Shown: piece after piece, positions 21,908 through 32,498 of the stretch
How positions within the stretch are numbered: position 1 is the first letter of the stretch
Layout: each line of letters starts with the position of its first letter
Source: Fusarium oxysporum f. sp. lycopersici 4287
Taxonomy: Eukaryota; Ascomycota; Sordariomycetes; Hypocreales; Nectriaceae
DNA length: 64,000 nucleotides
Reading direction: 5' to 3'
Assembly: GCF_000149955.1 (NCBI RefSeq)
Contig: NC_030987.1
Coordinates: 5,338,853 to 5,402,852, forward strand
Made by a program: the position numbers and the translations under genes
The notes under the pieces: model-generated
Told to the model about the DNA's origin: nothing
Databases searched by the model: none
The model's input: the letters and a program-made list of their open reading frames with translations, nothing else

Positions 21908-22600
21908 CCCTTTTCATTGGTCTTGTTGATGGCCGGAAAGCTGTAGAACTTGCATCAGAGGGTGATAGAGCCAAGATGCATAATAGTCATTTAGGACTTA
22001 CCGAAGGATTCTTATATAATGCCAGCCATCTTTAGTGTAATCGGTAAGAGACCCCTCAGGCACACCAAGGCCCAGCTCAGTAAGTTTAAGGAGAATCTCG
22101 CCATTTTTACCAAGGCTATTTATATAGCGCTCCATAGGGTTCTTTATCTCATAGTCCGGCCAAGGGCAGCATCTATGGCAAGGCCACTTCGCAACCACCC
22201 TAGGCTTATTAAGTTTAAGATCCTTAGTAACAGTAAAGATCTCACTATAATCGGCAATACTATCAGTTAACTCTTTACCACTGGCAATATATCTAGAGTA
22301 AGTCTAACTATTAATATAGGCAGCCTTTTGCATATACGGCTTGCTGAAAAAGCGCTTACTGGTAAGGTTAGCAGCCTTATATAAGCCCTGCTGCTCTGGC
22401 TTTATAGCAATCTGCAAGATCCTATCTTTCTTCCAGGCATTAACAATAGCTTTTCTAAGCTTCTTATCTTCTTTACTGCCAGAGACTTCCTTAGGCAAGA
22501 TAAAGGTCTGGAGTTTTCTAGTTGTGGCAAGATACCCAGGAGGAATATCAGAGGCCTTTTTAAGGCCCTAAGGATAAGGCTGAGTAGCTGCAGTAGCCAT
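21908..22600 (-). pseudogene. N-terminal half of a 2-oxoglutarate/Fe(II) dioxygenase-like gene, cut by Fot1
   Basis: The minus-strand ATG at 22600-22598 starts MATAATQPYP and then meets a TAG. The reading continues LQTFILPKEVSG, IVNAWKKDRILQIAIKPEQQ, YIASGKELTD and VVAKWPCHRCCPWPDY, then SLTDYTKDGWHYIRILR. This is the DIOX_N region of fungal isopenicillin-N-synthase-like oxygenases. An intron from about 22007 (GTAAGT) to an acceptor TACAG lets the reading continue FPAINKTNEKG, where the Fot1 element begins. The catalytic HxD...H half is absent from the other side of Fot1. At least two TAG codons also interrupt it. Confidence 0.75.
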
Positions 22601-23059
22601 GCTGCAGGCCGCGGTAAGAATAAAGGCAGTAAAAGGCAAAGAAATAACTTTTATAACAGCTAGGGAAGCATTCAGAAGGCTTATGATAATTAGCGGCAGT
22701 TAATATATAAGGCTAGTGGTGTTTATAAAATTCTGTAAGTTATTTAGAGTGGTGATATTTTGGCCTTAAAAGCTTAGGCCATGCTAGGGATTTTATACTT
22801 AATTAGAGAATGTTATTCTGCAGTTGCTATTATCTTAATTTATCCGGATACTATTAGTCCTTAGGCGCTAAGGCACCTTACCGTTTACATAAGTTTTCTT
22901 TCGAGTATTAATATGCAATAACACCCTTTAGTGCATACGTTAAGCTGTTGCTCTTATCTCATAAACCTTAATAAGCTGAAATCTGGTGACATTAATATAC
23001 CATCTTTCTTTGACAGACGCTTTAGATGGCTTACTCTCTTATATTAATTCTACCTTTAA
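22601..23059. other. AT-rich spacer
   Basis: RIP-like, stop-rich sequence between the oxygenase and bZIP relics. It presumably includes both former promoters. Nothing recognisable. Confidence 0.4.
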
Positions 23060-23645
23060 CCTAACTTAGGACCAGGGGTCTTATTTTACCATCTTCGAAC
23101 ATCAGCATGTGGAAATGATAGCTTACAGAATGTTGACGCTTCTAGCGGAAATCCCGGAATCGCTTATAGGCGGTTTAATGTATTCCAGGACCGGCGCAAG
23201 ATGTATACGGATCTATGGACAAGCTCACATATTTCTACCAGTCCATTCGTCGATAACGAGAATGATGCTCTGCGAGTGCTAGGAATGGCATCGCTACCAG
23301 TTCTGAGGTTGCCATAGTAAACTGTTGCTGTTATTGTTAATGATAAGAACTTGTCAGGAAATAAAAGTTATCCTGCAGTTGTGCCTGGTTCATAGGAAGA
23401 TAACGAGGCCCTTGGCGCGTCCATGACCTCTTTGAGTCGAACCAATTCTATCTTTATAGCCGTATTACGGCGTAATAAATCTTGGATGGTCTGATCACGG
23501 CTTTGGTTGCTCTTCAGCTCCGCTAGCTCGCGTTCTAGTCGCTCTATATGCTCTTGTGCGGATGTGTATCGCCCTCTGGCCTCTCGATCGTTGGCTCTCT
23601 TGCGAGCGAGCTGTTCAGGAGTAAGGGAAGAAACCCTTCTGGTTG
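23060..23645 (-). pseudogene. bZIP transcription factor fragment
   Basis: The minus-strand reading from about 23640 gives SLTPEQLARKRANDREARGR and EHIERLERELAELKSNQSRD, then IQDLLRRNTAIKIELVRLKE. This is a basic region (N-x7-R type) running into a leucine zipper, as in the fungal bZIP proteins that carry a DUF3425 domain after the zipper. Downstream it stops at TAG (about 23388) and only scattered similarity to the C-terminal domain remains (to about 23060). The part before the basic region is missing beyond an AT-rich boundary near 23660. Loss of function is likely. Confidence 0.65.
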
Positions 23646-23650
23646 CTAAC

Positions 23651-25569
23651 CAATACTATATTAGTATGATAATAATAAACTATCCTGCTTCCCTTCGCTT
23701 GATTTCTGTAAATACAATCTATCGGAGATCCATAGCATCAGGCTGAAAAACAAATAAAAAGAAGATAAAACTTACTCTTTCGCTTGGGTTTTGTGGGCTC
23801 TTTTGCTAATGATTGTATTATACTTATTATATATAAAGAGGCAGAAAGTCGACTAAAAGTAATAGCAGGCAGAGCCAGCAGTCTTAAATATCTTATTTCT
23901 TTTTGTTCTGTCTTTATGAAATTATATTTCTCTTCTCTCCTAAACTTATAAAGCCACCTGCATAGTAATAGTAGATAAGTAATGTCCTTTATATTCTTAG
24001 CCGATCTGTTGCAATTTTGGCCAACTAGGGTTAAGACTAGCTTTAATGAGATCTGCACTTTAAAAAATTAATATCTTAAGTCGAGAACCGAGAATATATA
24101 TCAGACCTGTAGAAATGGCGATAGGTATATCATATTTTGTCTAGCTAACGCATCGTTATAAACCAGGATGCCTATAGATAATAGCATAAGACAGATAGGC
24201 ACTAATTTTCGTAGTCTCGGCATAACTCGGAAATAACCAATCAGACTACTCCTGTAACAGGCTCCGCATATAAAGTATAGGCCATACCTATTCAAAAATA
24301 GGAGCTTATAGACTACAAGGGTCAGAAATATATAAATATTATTCTATACTTTACAACTAAAGAGGGAAAGGGTCCCTATTTCTGGTTATTCTAATGTGTT
24401 ACTAAGGTCTTATATAACTCGGTGGCCTAATCTTTATGCATTAAGTTTCTCTACCAGCTTACTTTAGATATTGCATATAAATAACCATATTTAGACTAGA
24501 GCAATGCCGTCTAGACACAGAGAACCACATCCTAGCAAATAACTACTTCTATTTAACCTATATTAATGCTGCTTACTCCCTACGCTAAGCCAGCCCCAGG
24601 CTCTCCAGACTTACCCTACACCTCCACTAACTGGCTGGTATACTACACAGCCAAATAACTTATATTATTCTTGCTTTTAGAAACCGTTTTCACTAGTAAC
24701 CAGGGATACGATATAGGAACCAGCTAATCAGAGCAAACTATTCGCTTAATACCCACAGCGCTGCCTTAAGCTATTAGGAAATCATAGTTAACATTAAAGA
24801 AGGAAAGCTTATTATTGCAGCAGCTAACCCAAGGACGCCGCCGGCCATAGAAATTAAGCACTATAGAACCAACGCATAGGCAGGCTTGCAGGTAAGGCCT
24901 TATAAGCGCCAAGTAACCATATGTCTTATTTTTAGATATATCCTATTTATTGCAAATTTTCAGCATTATTAAAAGCAACAGCACTCCATAGTAGGAGAGT
25001 CACGCAGTTAATTATATAGGCATAAGACTTATAGATATTACCTTAGTAGATAAATAAGAACAGTTAAGGAATGCCTAGTTATTTTTATTTTAATCTATAA
25101 TAAAGAATTAGCCTTAAATAGTTTAAAAACTTATCCCTAATATTAAGATTAATAATTAATACTATATTATTACTTAGTAATATCTATTAAGAAAAATATT
25201 TAGTTATAATATATCTCTAAAACCCTTTAGAAGCCCAAAGTATCAGGTAAAAAGAGAAAAAAACAAGATAATACTAATTAATAGCCTTAACCGAGAATTA
25301 CTACCGACTAAAATACAGGTTTATACTCTAGAAATATCAATATAATAAGCAACGGTTTGCATCTCATTAGATAAGCTACTCCACTCTTTTACATAAAGAG
25401 TCTTTAAGATGGCAGAGTTAGGCTCCAGCGCACTTAATAGGTACAGAACGTATCTTTAATGCTATAATAGGTCTGCAGCATATCGGGGATCCAGGCTCTT
25501 AGGTCACTAGGGTCCTCCACATTTTCCTCCACTAATACGCTAATAAGTAATAAGTGACGTACTCCATTA
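23651..25569. other. AT-rich, RIP-like stretch
   Basis: Dense stop codons in all frames. The minus-strand frames at 23738-24058 and 24101-24295 are rich in hydrophobic residues and may be debris of a membrane-protein gene, but I cannot name it. 24540-24900 is a little less degraded and reads a Pro/Ser/Asn-rich stretch on the plus strand, unidentified. Confidence 0.35.
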
Positions 25570-25669
25570 NNNNNNNNNNNNNNNNNNNNNNNNNNNNNNN
25601 NNNNNNNNNNNNNNNNNNNNNNNNNNNNNNNNNNNNNNNNNNNNNNNNNNNNNNNNNNNNNNNNNNNNN
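25570..25669. other. Assembly gap (100 N)
   Basis: Exactly 100 N, the conventional length for a gap of unknown size. Flanks are both AT-rich. Confidence 0.98.
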
Positions 25670-26179
25670 GATATTTATCCTAGTATCCCCCTTAATCTCA
25701 CATCCTTTCCGATTCTTATACATTCCTTAGGGCACTAGTTACCATACACCAACTCATAGTCATAACCATTTTTAGGATTAATTGCTTCTATATAACTATC
25801 AGAGTTTAACCACTAGTATATTAACCTTTTTACTATCTACTGCAACAGCTTTAGCAGCTTCTTGGCCAGACTATTAACTTAGCAAGTTGCAGGGAAGCAT
25901 CCAGTAAGACACTATTTTCTAATTTCTATTTAAGTTTATTAGCTGCTAAATAAGCCAGGTTATTAAGAACGTATCGCCGCTAATATATCTCTTGCTAGAT
26001 CACCTCCCGGCGACTACACTAAAAGTAATTCACTTTTCAGCAGCCAAGCCACACAGAAGAGCAGATTCACCTTGCAATCTCCTGGCCGCATAGTTCTAGA
26101 CATTTCGTCAGACCAACAAACCATATAAGACTTAACTATTACAACCCCTACATAAAGCCAACTTTTATAATCTGGAAAT
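25670..26179. other. AT-rich, RIP-like stretch
   Basis: No recognisable coding sequence; stops in every frame. Confidence 0.4.
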
Positions 26180-28050
26180 TATATATAACTTGCTGTCGCT
26201 AGTCCATAAAGACAAGCTGTTTAAGATCAAGGTTTATAGGCTGCCCTAAAAGAAAAAGAGAGAGCTTAAAACTATACTAAGAGACCTTGCCGCAGATCAC
26301 GATAGGTCTCCAAAGGGGTCATCATCGCAAAAAAGGAAAAGGTTATCTACCCACAATAGCAATCATATATATTCTAAATCTAGAGTTTAGCGCAGCCCTG
26401 CTCTCTCCTCTATAGGTTTTAGCCTCTGGCCAGCTAACTCTGCCTATGCCTCTATATCAGCCGGTGGCAAGTCTTCAAGAACGCCGTTTTACCTCCCCAT
26501 CCTGCCTTCAACTAAATCATCAAAGGGCAAGGTCAAGGATTATCTACGAGATATTCCTAATAGGCTATACCTACAGCATATAATCATAATAGACAAGGAG
26601 CAAAAGAGTCTTATTATTCATCGCCTTAAATAGTTCTTTATAGGCAGAAGTAATAGTACTAATATCTTAAAATTATTGCCTCTGCGCCTAGGTGGCAGCT
26701 TTATTATGGCATGCATTATAGCAGATACATAGATAGCAGGCTTATTATCTGCCTACCAACCAACAACTTATAAAACTAAGCCTATCTAGGAAGCCAGATT
26801 CCTCCCTCTAGAATAATAATCTTGCACTTAGGAATATTAGTGCCATTTAAGTGACTATAGATTGGCCTCTAACCCCAAAAAGAATAACATAGAGGCAGAA
26901 GGCAATAATAAAGGCTCAGTCTTATCTACCAAGCCGTTTCCCCTATTCCAGCTTCTTCCAAAACAGCAAGCAACGCGACCTTATAATCTAGACCCTAATC
27001 ATGCTCAGATTCTATCTAAGAATATAAACTATATCTAATATTTAGACCTACTATCTCCTAATATACTGCCTAGACAGCAGAGTATCTAAGATATCTACCT
27101 AGACCCTAAAGGCTAGGTATCTCTAAACCTACTATATAATTTGGCCTAGCTCTACTTAATTAATATAACTCCTAACTTTATTCACTCTACTATATTAGAA
27201 ATCAGCACTAAGTTTTAACTATCTACTAATAGATATAAAATCTAATAGTAAGGCAGATCTAAGGATACTAAATATAATAGCTATATTGCTATCTATAATT
27301 TGCCAAAAAGTCCTCCGGTTAATAATATTAATAGTTTAAAAAAGATATATAAGCATTAGAATATAAGCCTATTTATTAATAATAAATCCCAATTTAGAGG
27401 CTTAAATAAAAATATATCTATATTTAACCTGTAATTTTATACTTAAGTTAAAAGTTTTTATTATAAGCTACTATTTATTTAGGAGGGATTATCAGATGCA
27501 AATACTTCATAGGATATATTAGTTTACTTACTTATAGCTATAGATAATAATAATCCTGGCGAGTCGGACTTAGGCTTAAATTACTCTAGAGGGTCAGCTG
27601 GCAAATTGCAATGCCGCAAAGGTGCTATAATATACTACAGCGATATACCTTTCTGCACTGATTTATCAGGTAATCCAGTTGATATTTCACCAACCATTCG
27701 CACGTCCTTAAGTAGCTAAAACCGGAAGGATTCTCAGCAGTTATTAGACTCAGTTCATCCGCATCGACAAATAACATCTGGGTCTTCCATCAGTTATAGG
27801 CCATTAATAGATCGAGGCCAGGGTCTACGTTAGCTGACTTCTTCTATGCACGAGGGTGACCATAGAGACTCGGGTCTGATAAACAATGACTGTAAATAAG
27901 CCAGCGATATCGAGCTGGATTTGATTTGGAACGACGATCAGTAGCAATGCGTATCGCAACAGCAGCCTTTAGAAGCCTGCGGACTTGGCGGCGTTCTCCC
28001 CGATAATCACTTTATCATAGTTATCGATATAAAGCGGCCTAAATAAGATA
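26180..28050 (+). pseudogene. Long unidentified RIP-degraded reading frame
   Basis: One plus-strand frame of over 600 codons is interrupted almost only by TAG and TAA, with few frame changes. The positions fit CAG/CAA or TGG hit by C-to-T or G-to-A change. Readable stretches include LRDLAADHDRSPKGSSSQKR (about 26280), LPILPSTKSSKGKVKDYLRD (about 26500), KRKRLSTHNSNHIY and GLGGVLPDNHF (about 27975). Ser/Asn/Gln-rich zones suggest a disordered protein. I do not recognise the family; it could be a transposon gag-like or cargo protein or a host gene. It ends into further AT-rich sequence. Confidence 0.4.
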
Positions 28051-28900
28051 TCCTCCCACAGGCCTCTAAGCCTTAGATTAGGAGACCTAAAGAAGGCATA
28101 AAAGGGACGATTAATCAAAGGGCAGCGACGTTAACCTTATATCCTATCCCTGGCAGCTTAGAAACAAAGGTAACTAAGTAATTACTATTTATTAAGATTA
28201 AGTATCTATTAGGGCATATTAAGAGATTAATACCAGTCCTACTACTAGCACCTATTATATTCTTTCTGCCGGTTAGCATTAATAATTCTATATCTAGCAA
28301 ATATAATAAGCTATTTATAGATAGAGATAACACTAGATTATTAGAAGAGGATATAAGCTAATAATATTAACTTATTCTAAGAGCTAAAGTATAGTCTATT
28401 AAATTAAGGTAGCTAAATTTTACAGTAAGGTGCACCTTTAGCGCCAGTAAGCTATTAATCTAAATTTACTAAAAGCAGCCAAAAGTAGTTTAACTATAGC
28501 TATTACACAATACATAATTAGTAGGGTCACCGCCCCCTGTCCAAGTCCAGGCTCTAAATAAGAGGATTAAGCGGCTATATAAGGCAAAAGCCAGTTAGGA
28601 AATTAGGAAGTTGGATGCAAGGCGTTTCCCGATAACCAAGTTCTACTGACCTTAGAGTGTTATTATATATGATTTAGTTTATATTATCGAAAAGATATTA
28701 ATGTTAATCGAATAAATCTTAATACTAGCTGAGCGGAGTATGTAACAGAGACAAGGCCATGGGGAGATTAAGAGGGCATATATTTATATTCTCTATGTGT
28801 AGGCATAAGCATTAAAAGAGGGCGCTGCGTTAAAACTCCTATAGAAGGGTGCATTAAGTAGGGTCTAGGGATGCGAAATTTGCACTTAGGCTAATATTAA
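28051..28900. other. AT-rich stretch before LINE copy A
   Basis: Stop-rich. Plus-strand pieces around 28550-28880 remain partly readable (Lys/Arg-rich) but unassigned. May include the 5' region of the LINE. Confidence 0.35.
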
Positions 28901-29169
28901 GATCAAGCTAATGCATTACCAACCACTACCTCCGGCTCATGCAGGCCCTGAAAACTCATTTCATTCCTCGCTCTGTCTGGTTGACGCCTGTTCTGGTTAC
29001 GGAATGTCTATACCCTTGCTCTTAGAGCAAAAAACCCGGAGAGGAAGTGGGACTAGGGCCGGGTATCTAGCAAAGCGTTCTGGGCTTACCCGGCAGACGA
29101 TGCGAAGTGTACCGACCGAAGAACAGATTGACCGACTGACCGAAACCCGAAGGAGTAGCGGTAGCAGAA

Positions 29170-30210
29170 ACAACAGCAGATATAGCGAAATAGAAGGGCA
29201 ATGCTGCAGAAGGCGCTGGATTTCCTGGTAGAGTCTCGCAGAGAGACCAAACGGTTGCAGGAAGTGCTAAAGGAACAGATAAAGATAACAAGAGAACTCA
29301 CAGAAGTCGTTGCAAAACAGGAACTAACAGTGCATAAGATAGGCAAGCAGATAGTCAAGATTAAGAAAAACATAGCTAAGAAACTATAACAAGTCCGTAA
29401 GCAGATTAAGACTATCATGTTAAATACAGCAGAAGAACCCCAACGGTTATACCCTGGCATTATATAACTGTTACGCACTTAACCGACAGCCATTCAAGAA
29501 CTATGCCTGCTCTTACGACCGCCGCAGATATACTCTACTGCATAATTAACGCTTCGAGAATAGAAGATAAGGCTACGGCCTCGGCTAGGATGATCCAAGT
29601 AATAATAGAGAATAAAGTCCGCCTCGAGCTAGATAATCCGACGTGGCAATGCCATGCAGTAACGAGGATCCAAAGAATACCTATTATGTTAGGATCACCT
29701 GTCAGAACGAGAGTAACCACGAGGTAGTAAAACGCATAACAGAAGCAAAATTAGCGCTAGGTGCCCACATCCTGCGAGATAACCTGTACCCTATCAGAGT
29801 CGATAACGTTAGTTGTATTGCAGTATTAGATAAGAGAAATAAAGTTCAAGCAGAGGCAACTTAGACCTTAGGTCGAGAGAATAATACCGAAGTCGCAAAA
29901 ATAGCATAGCTTAGCAGGAGAGATGTCCCCAAAGCGCACGGCTCGATAGTCGTATACCTTAAGAAATATTCTAAAGCCAGACGATTTATCAGCAAAGGGT
30001 TTTTCGTGGCTAGAGAGGAATTCGGTACCATAAAAGTGTTTAAGCGTCGTAACTAACCAAAACAGTGCTACAATTCCCAGCAGATCACGAACCATAAAGC
30101 CTACCAGTGCAACCAACCGCAAGTTTGCCGCAGGTATGCGCGAGAGGGTCATTACCATAGCAGATACGCAGAAATGATCCTAAGATGCTTCCCATGTAGG
30201 GGTCCTCATG
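29170..30210 (+). pseudogene. LINE ORF1 (gag-like nucleic-acid-binding protein), broken
   Basis: The plus frame from about 29200 reads MLQKALDFLVESRRETKRLQ followed by a Lys/Glu-rich coiled coil. After stops, PTWQCHAVT, DPKNTYYVRITCQNESNHE, ILRDNLYPIRVDNV and DVPKAHGSIVVYLKK appear. Near 30060-30180 a degraded zinc-knuckle pair is visible (CYNSQQI, HKAYQC, QVCRRYARG); a Cys has become Ser and spacing is disturbed. This order is that of Tad-type LINE ORF1 proteins, which bind the element RNA. Several TAG codons and frame changes abolish function. Confidence 0.75.
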
Positions 30211-30249
30211 GGACGTTCAGCAGAAACTATCAGAAGCTCTATCTATCAC

Positions 30250-32395
30250 ATCATGAATAGCGTATATCGACTGTTACAACTAAACGTGGGGAAGCAAGGG
30301 CCGGTACATAAGAGCTTAATAAACGACAAAGACATTCAAGATGCAACCGTGCTGGCCATCCAAGAACCCCATGCGCGAAGGTTCCAGGGGAAACTATTGA
30401 CCACGCTGATAGGGCATTACAGATAGGTCAAAATAGTACCGACGGCCGAGAGAGAAGGTAGATGGGTGATATAGAGTATGCTTTAGGTGATCAGAGAGGT
30501 AAAAGCGGAGCAAGTGCCAATAGAGTCCCTAGATATGATGGCAGCGGTTATCCGACTGCCAGATAGTCTGGTTTTCACGGCGTCTATATATGTACCGGGG
30601 GGAGATGCCCAAGCTCTACAGGACATATGCAGTAAGCTTGGCAGGGCCATCACGGAGGTAAGGCAGAGGTCAGGAAGAACGGTGGATATGGTAATTACCG
30701 GCGACTTTAACGCGCACGGCCAGATGTGGGGAGGGGATAATACTTCGCCGGCAAGACAGGGCAAAGCCGATCCGATCATTGACCTGATAAACGACTTTAT
30801 GCTCAGGAGCCTCCTCTGCAGAGGCACAAAGACATGGCAGGGCAGAAATTATAAAACAACTATCGACTTGGTTCTAGCCTCCGAAGAGCTTGCAGATGCA
30901 ACCATCAGATGCATAATACATAGTACAGAGCATAGGCCAGATCATCGCACGATAGAGGCGACATTCGAAAGTTCGGTCCTTGCACCGAAACAGGAAGAGA
31001 AACTATTATTTAAGAATACCCCCTGGAAGGAGATCAAAGGGAAAATTATAGACACGTTGAGGGATAAGCCGAGGGGAAACACAGTGCAGCAGAAAATGGA
31101 TAGGTTGATGATAGCCGTTCTAGAAGCGGTACAGGCTCTAACACCCAGAACCAAACTATCACCATATGCGAAACGATGGTGGACCAATGACCCTACATAA
31201 CTGCGGCATATCTATACGTATTAGAGGAACCATGCTTAAGCCGCAAGACATGCTAGGCAGAGCTCTGCTGTCCTTGAAAACACGGTAAATACTTTAGCAA
31301 AGCGGTACTATAATGCCATCCTATAACGCAAGAATAGCCACTGGAAGGAGTTTCTAGCGGATAATAATAATATCTAGAAAGCAGCTAAGTATATAAAGTC
31401 TAGGGATAATGCAGCTTTTAGGAAGGTACCCTAACTTAGTAGGGCAGATAGAATAAAAACAATAAATTATTAAGAGCAAGCTGAAAAGCTTCTTGCTAAG
31501 TTCTTCCTGCCACTACCAGATAACATCAAAGACGAAGGGCTGCAGCATCAGAGAGCCCCTGTAATAATACTAGACCTGACTTTAGAGGAAGTAGAGCATC
31601 AGCTATAGGCAATAAAGTCATAGAAGGCGCCAGGGGAAGACAGATTACTAGTAATTATCTAGAAGCAAATCTGGCTATTAATTAAATATAATATTCTTAA
31701 TATCTTTTAAATATTACTAAAAGAAGGCATTATACTAAGATAATAGAAATATACTTAAATTATCTTACTTAAGAAGCTAGGCAAAGATAATTATATAATT
31801 ATAAAAGCCTAGAGACTAATCTTACTTCTTGCCATGCTAGGTAAGGTGCTAGAGTTAGTTATTACCGAGAGGATCTCCTATGTAATTAAGACTTATAGAC
31901 TTCTTCTGACTAATTATTTCAGTGCATATAAGCAGTAGTTAGCAGAGCAGGCACTTATACTTCTATAGGAGCATATCTTCTCGATATGGCACTTATATCA
32001 CGTTATAAGTCTTATTAGCTTTAATATAAAGGGCGCATATAACAGTGTATATAAGGAGAGATTATTACAGCAGATAAAAGCAAGAGGGATCCCTGAAGTG
32101 ATTTTACGCTGGGAGGATGCATTTTGCTCTGAGCGAATCGCGACTATTATAATTAATGGACAAAGTTCCGAGAGCAGGCCTCTACCGCAAGCCGGACTTC
32201 TGCAAGGATCGCCCTTGCCACCGATATTGTTTCTATTCTTCAATGCGGATCTAGTGCAGACCTAAATCGACAGGAATAGCGGAGCCATCGTATTTGTTGA
32301 CGACTACACTGCGTGGGTGTCTGGGCCCACAGCCCAGAGCAACCGGAGAGGAATACAAGCAATAATCGATAAGGTCCTGGACTGTGAGAACGCTG
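30250..32395 (+). pseudogene. LINE ORF2: APE-type endonuclease and reverse transcriptase, broken
   Basis: The reading starts MNSVYRLLQLNVGKQGPVHK (about 30253) with AIQEPHARRF, the N-terminus of the AP-endonuclease-like domain. After a few TAGs, an open stretch of 237 codons (30487-31200) contains VITGDFNAHGQMWGGD, DLVLASEELAD and PDHRTIEATF, the catalytic Asp/His signatures of that nuclease. Reverse transcriptase is recognisable at APGEDRLL (about 31635), ISFNIKGAYNSV (about 32020), QAGLLQGSPLPPILFLFFN (about 32200) and IVFVDDYTAWV (about 32290, the catalytic DD). TAG/TAA codons are frequent between 31200 and 32000. Truncated before RNase H. Confidence 0.85.
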
Positions 32396-32498
32396 CTGAA
32401 GTTATTGAGGATCGATCTGAACTTCGATGTTTACGAAGAATCGATGGCAAGTGCATTCTGGTGTTGAATATGCTAAGTCGTATTATACCTATGCTTAA

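Larger units (their letters stand above)
28900..32395 (+). mobile_element. Tad-like LINE, copy A (3'-truncated)
   Basis: A non-LTR retrotransposon with two consecutive reading frames: ORF1 (gag-like, zinc knuckles) and ORF2 (APE endonuclease plus reverse transcriptase). From 30838 to 32395 it aligns at a constant offset of 11490 bp with copy B (42328-43885). It breaks off at about 32395, where sequence unlike copy B begins and the NLR relic follows on the other strand. RNase H and 3' tail are lost. Confidence 0.85.
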
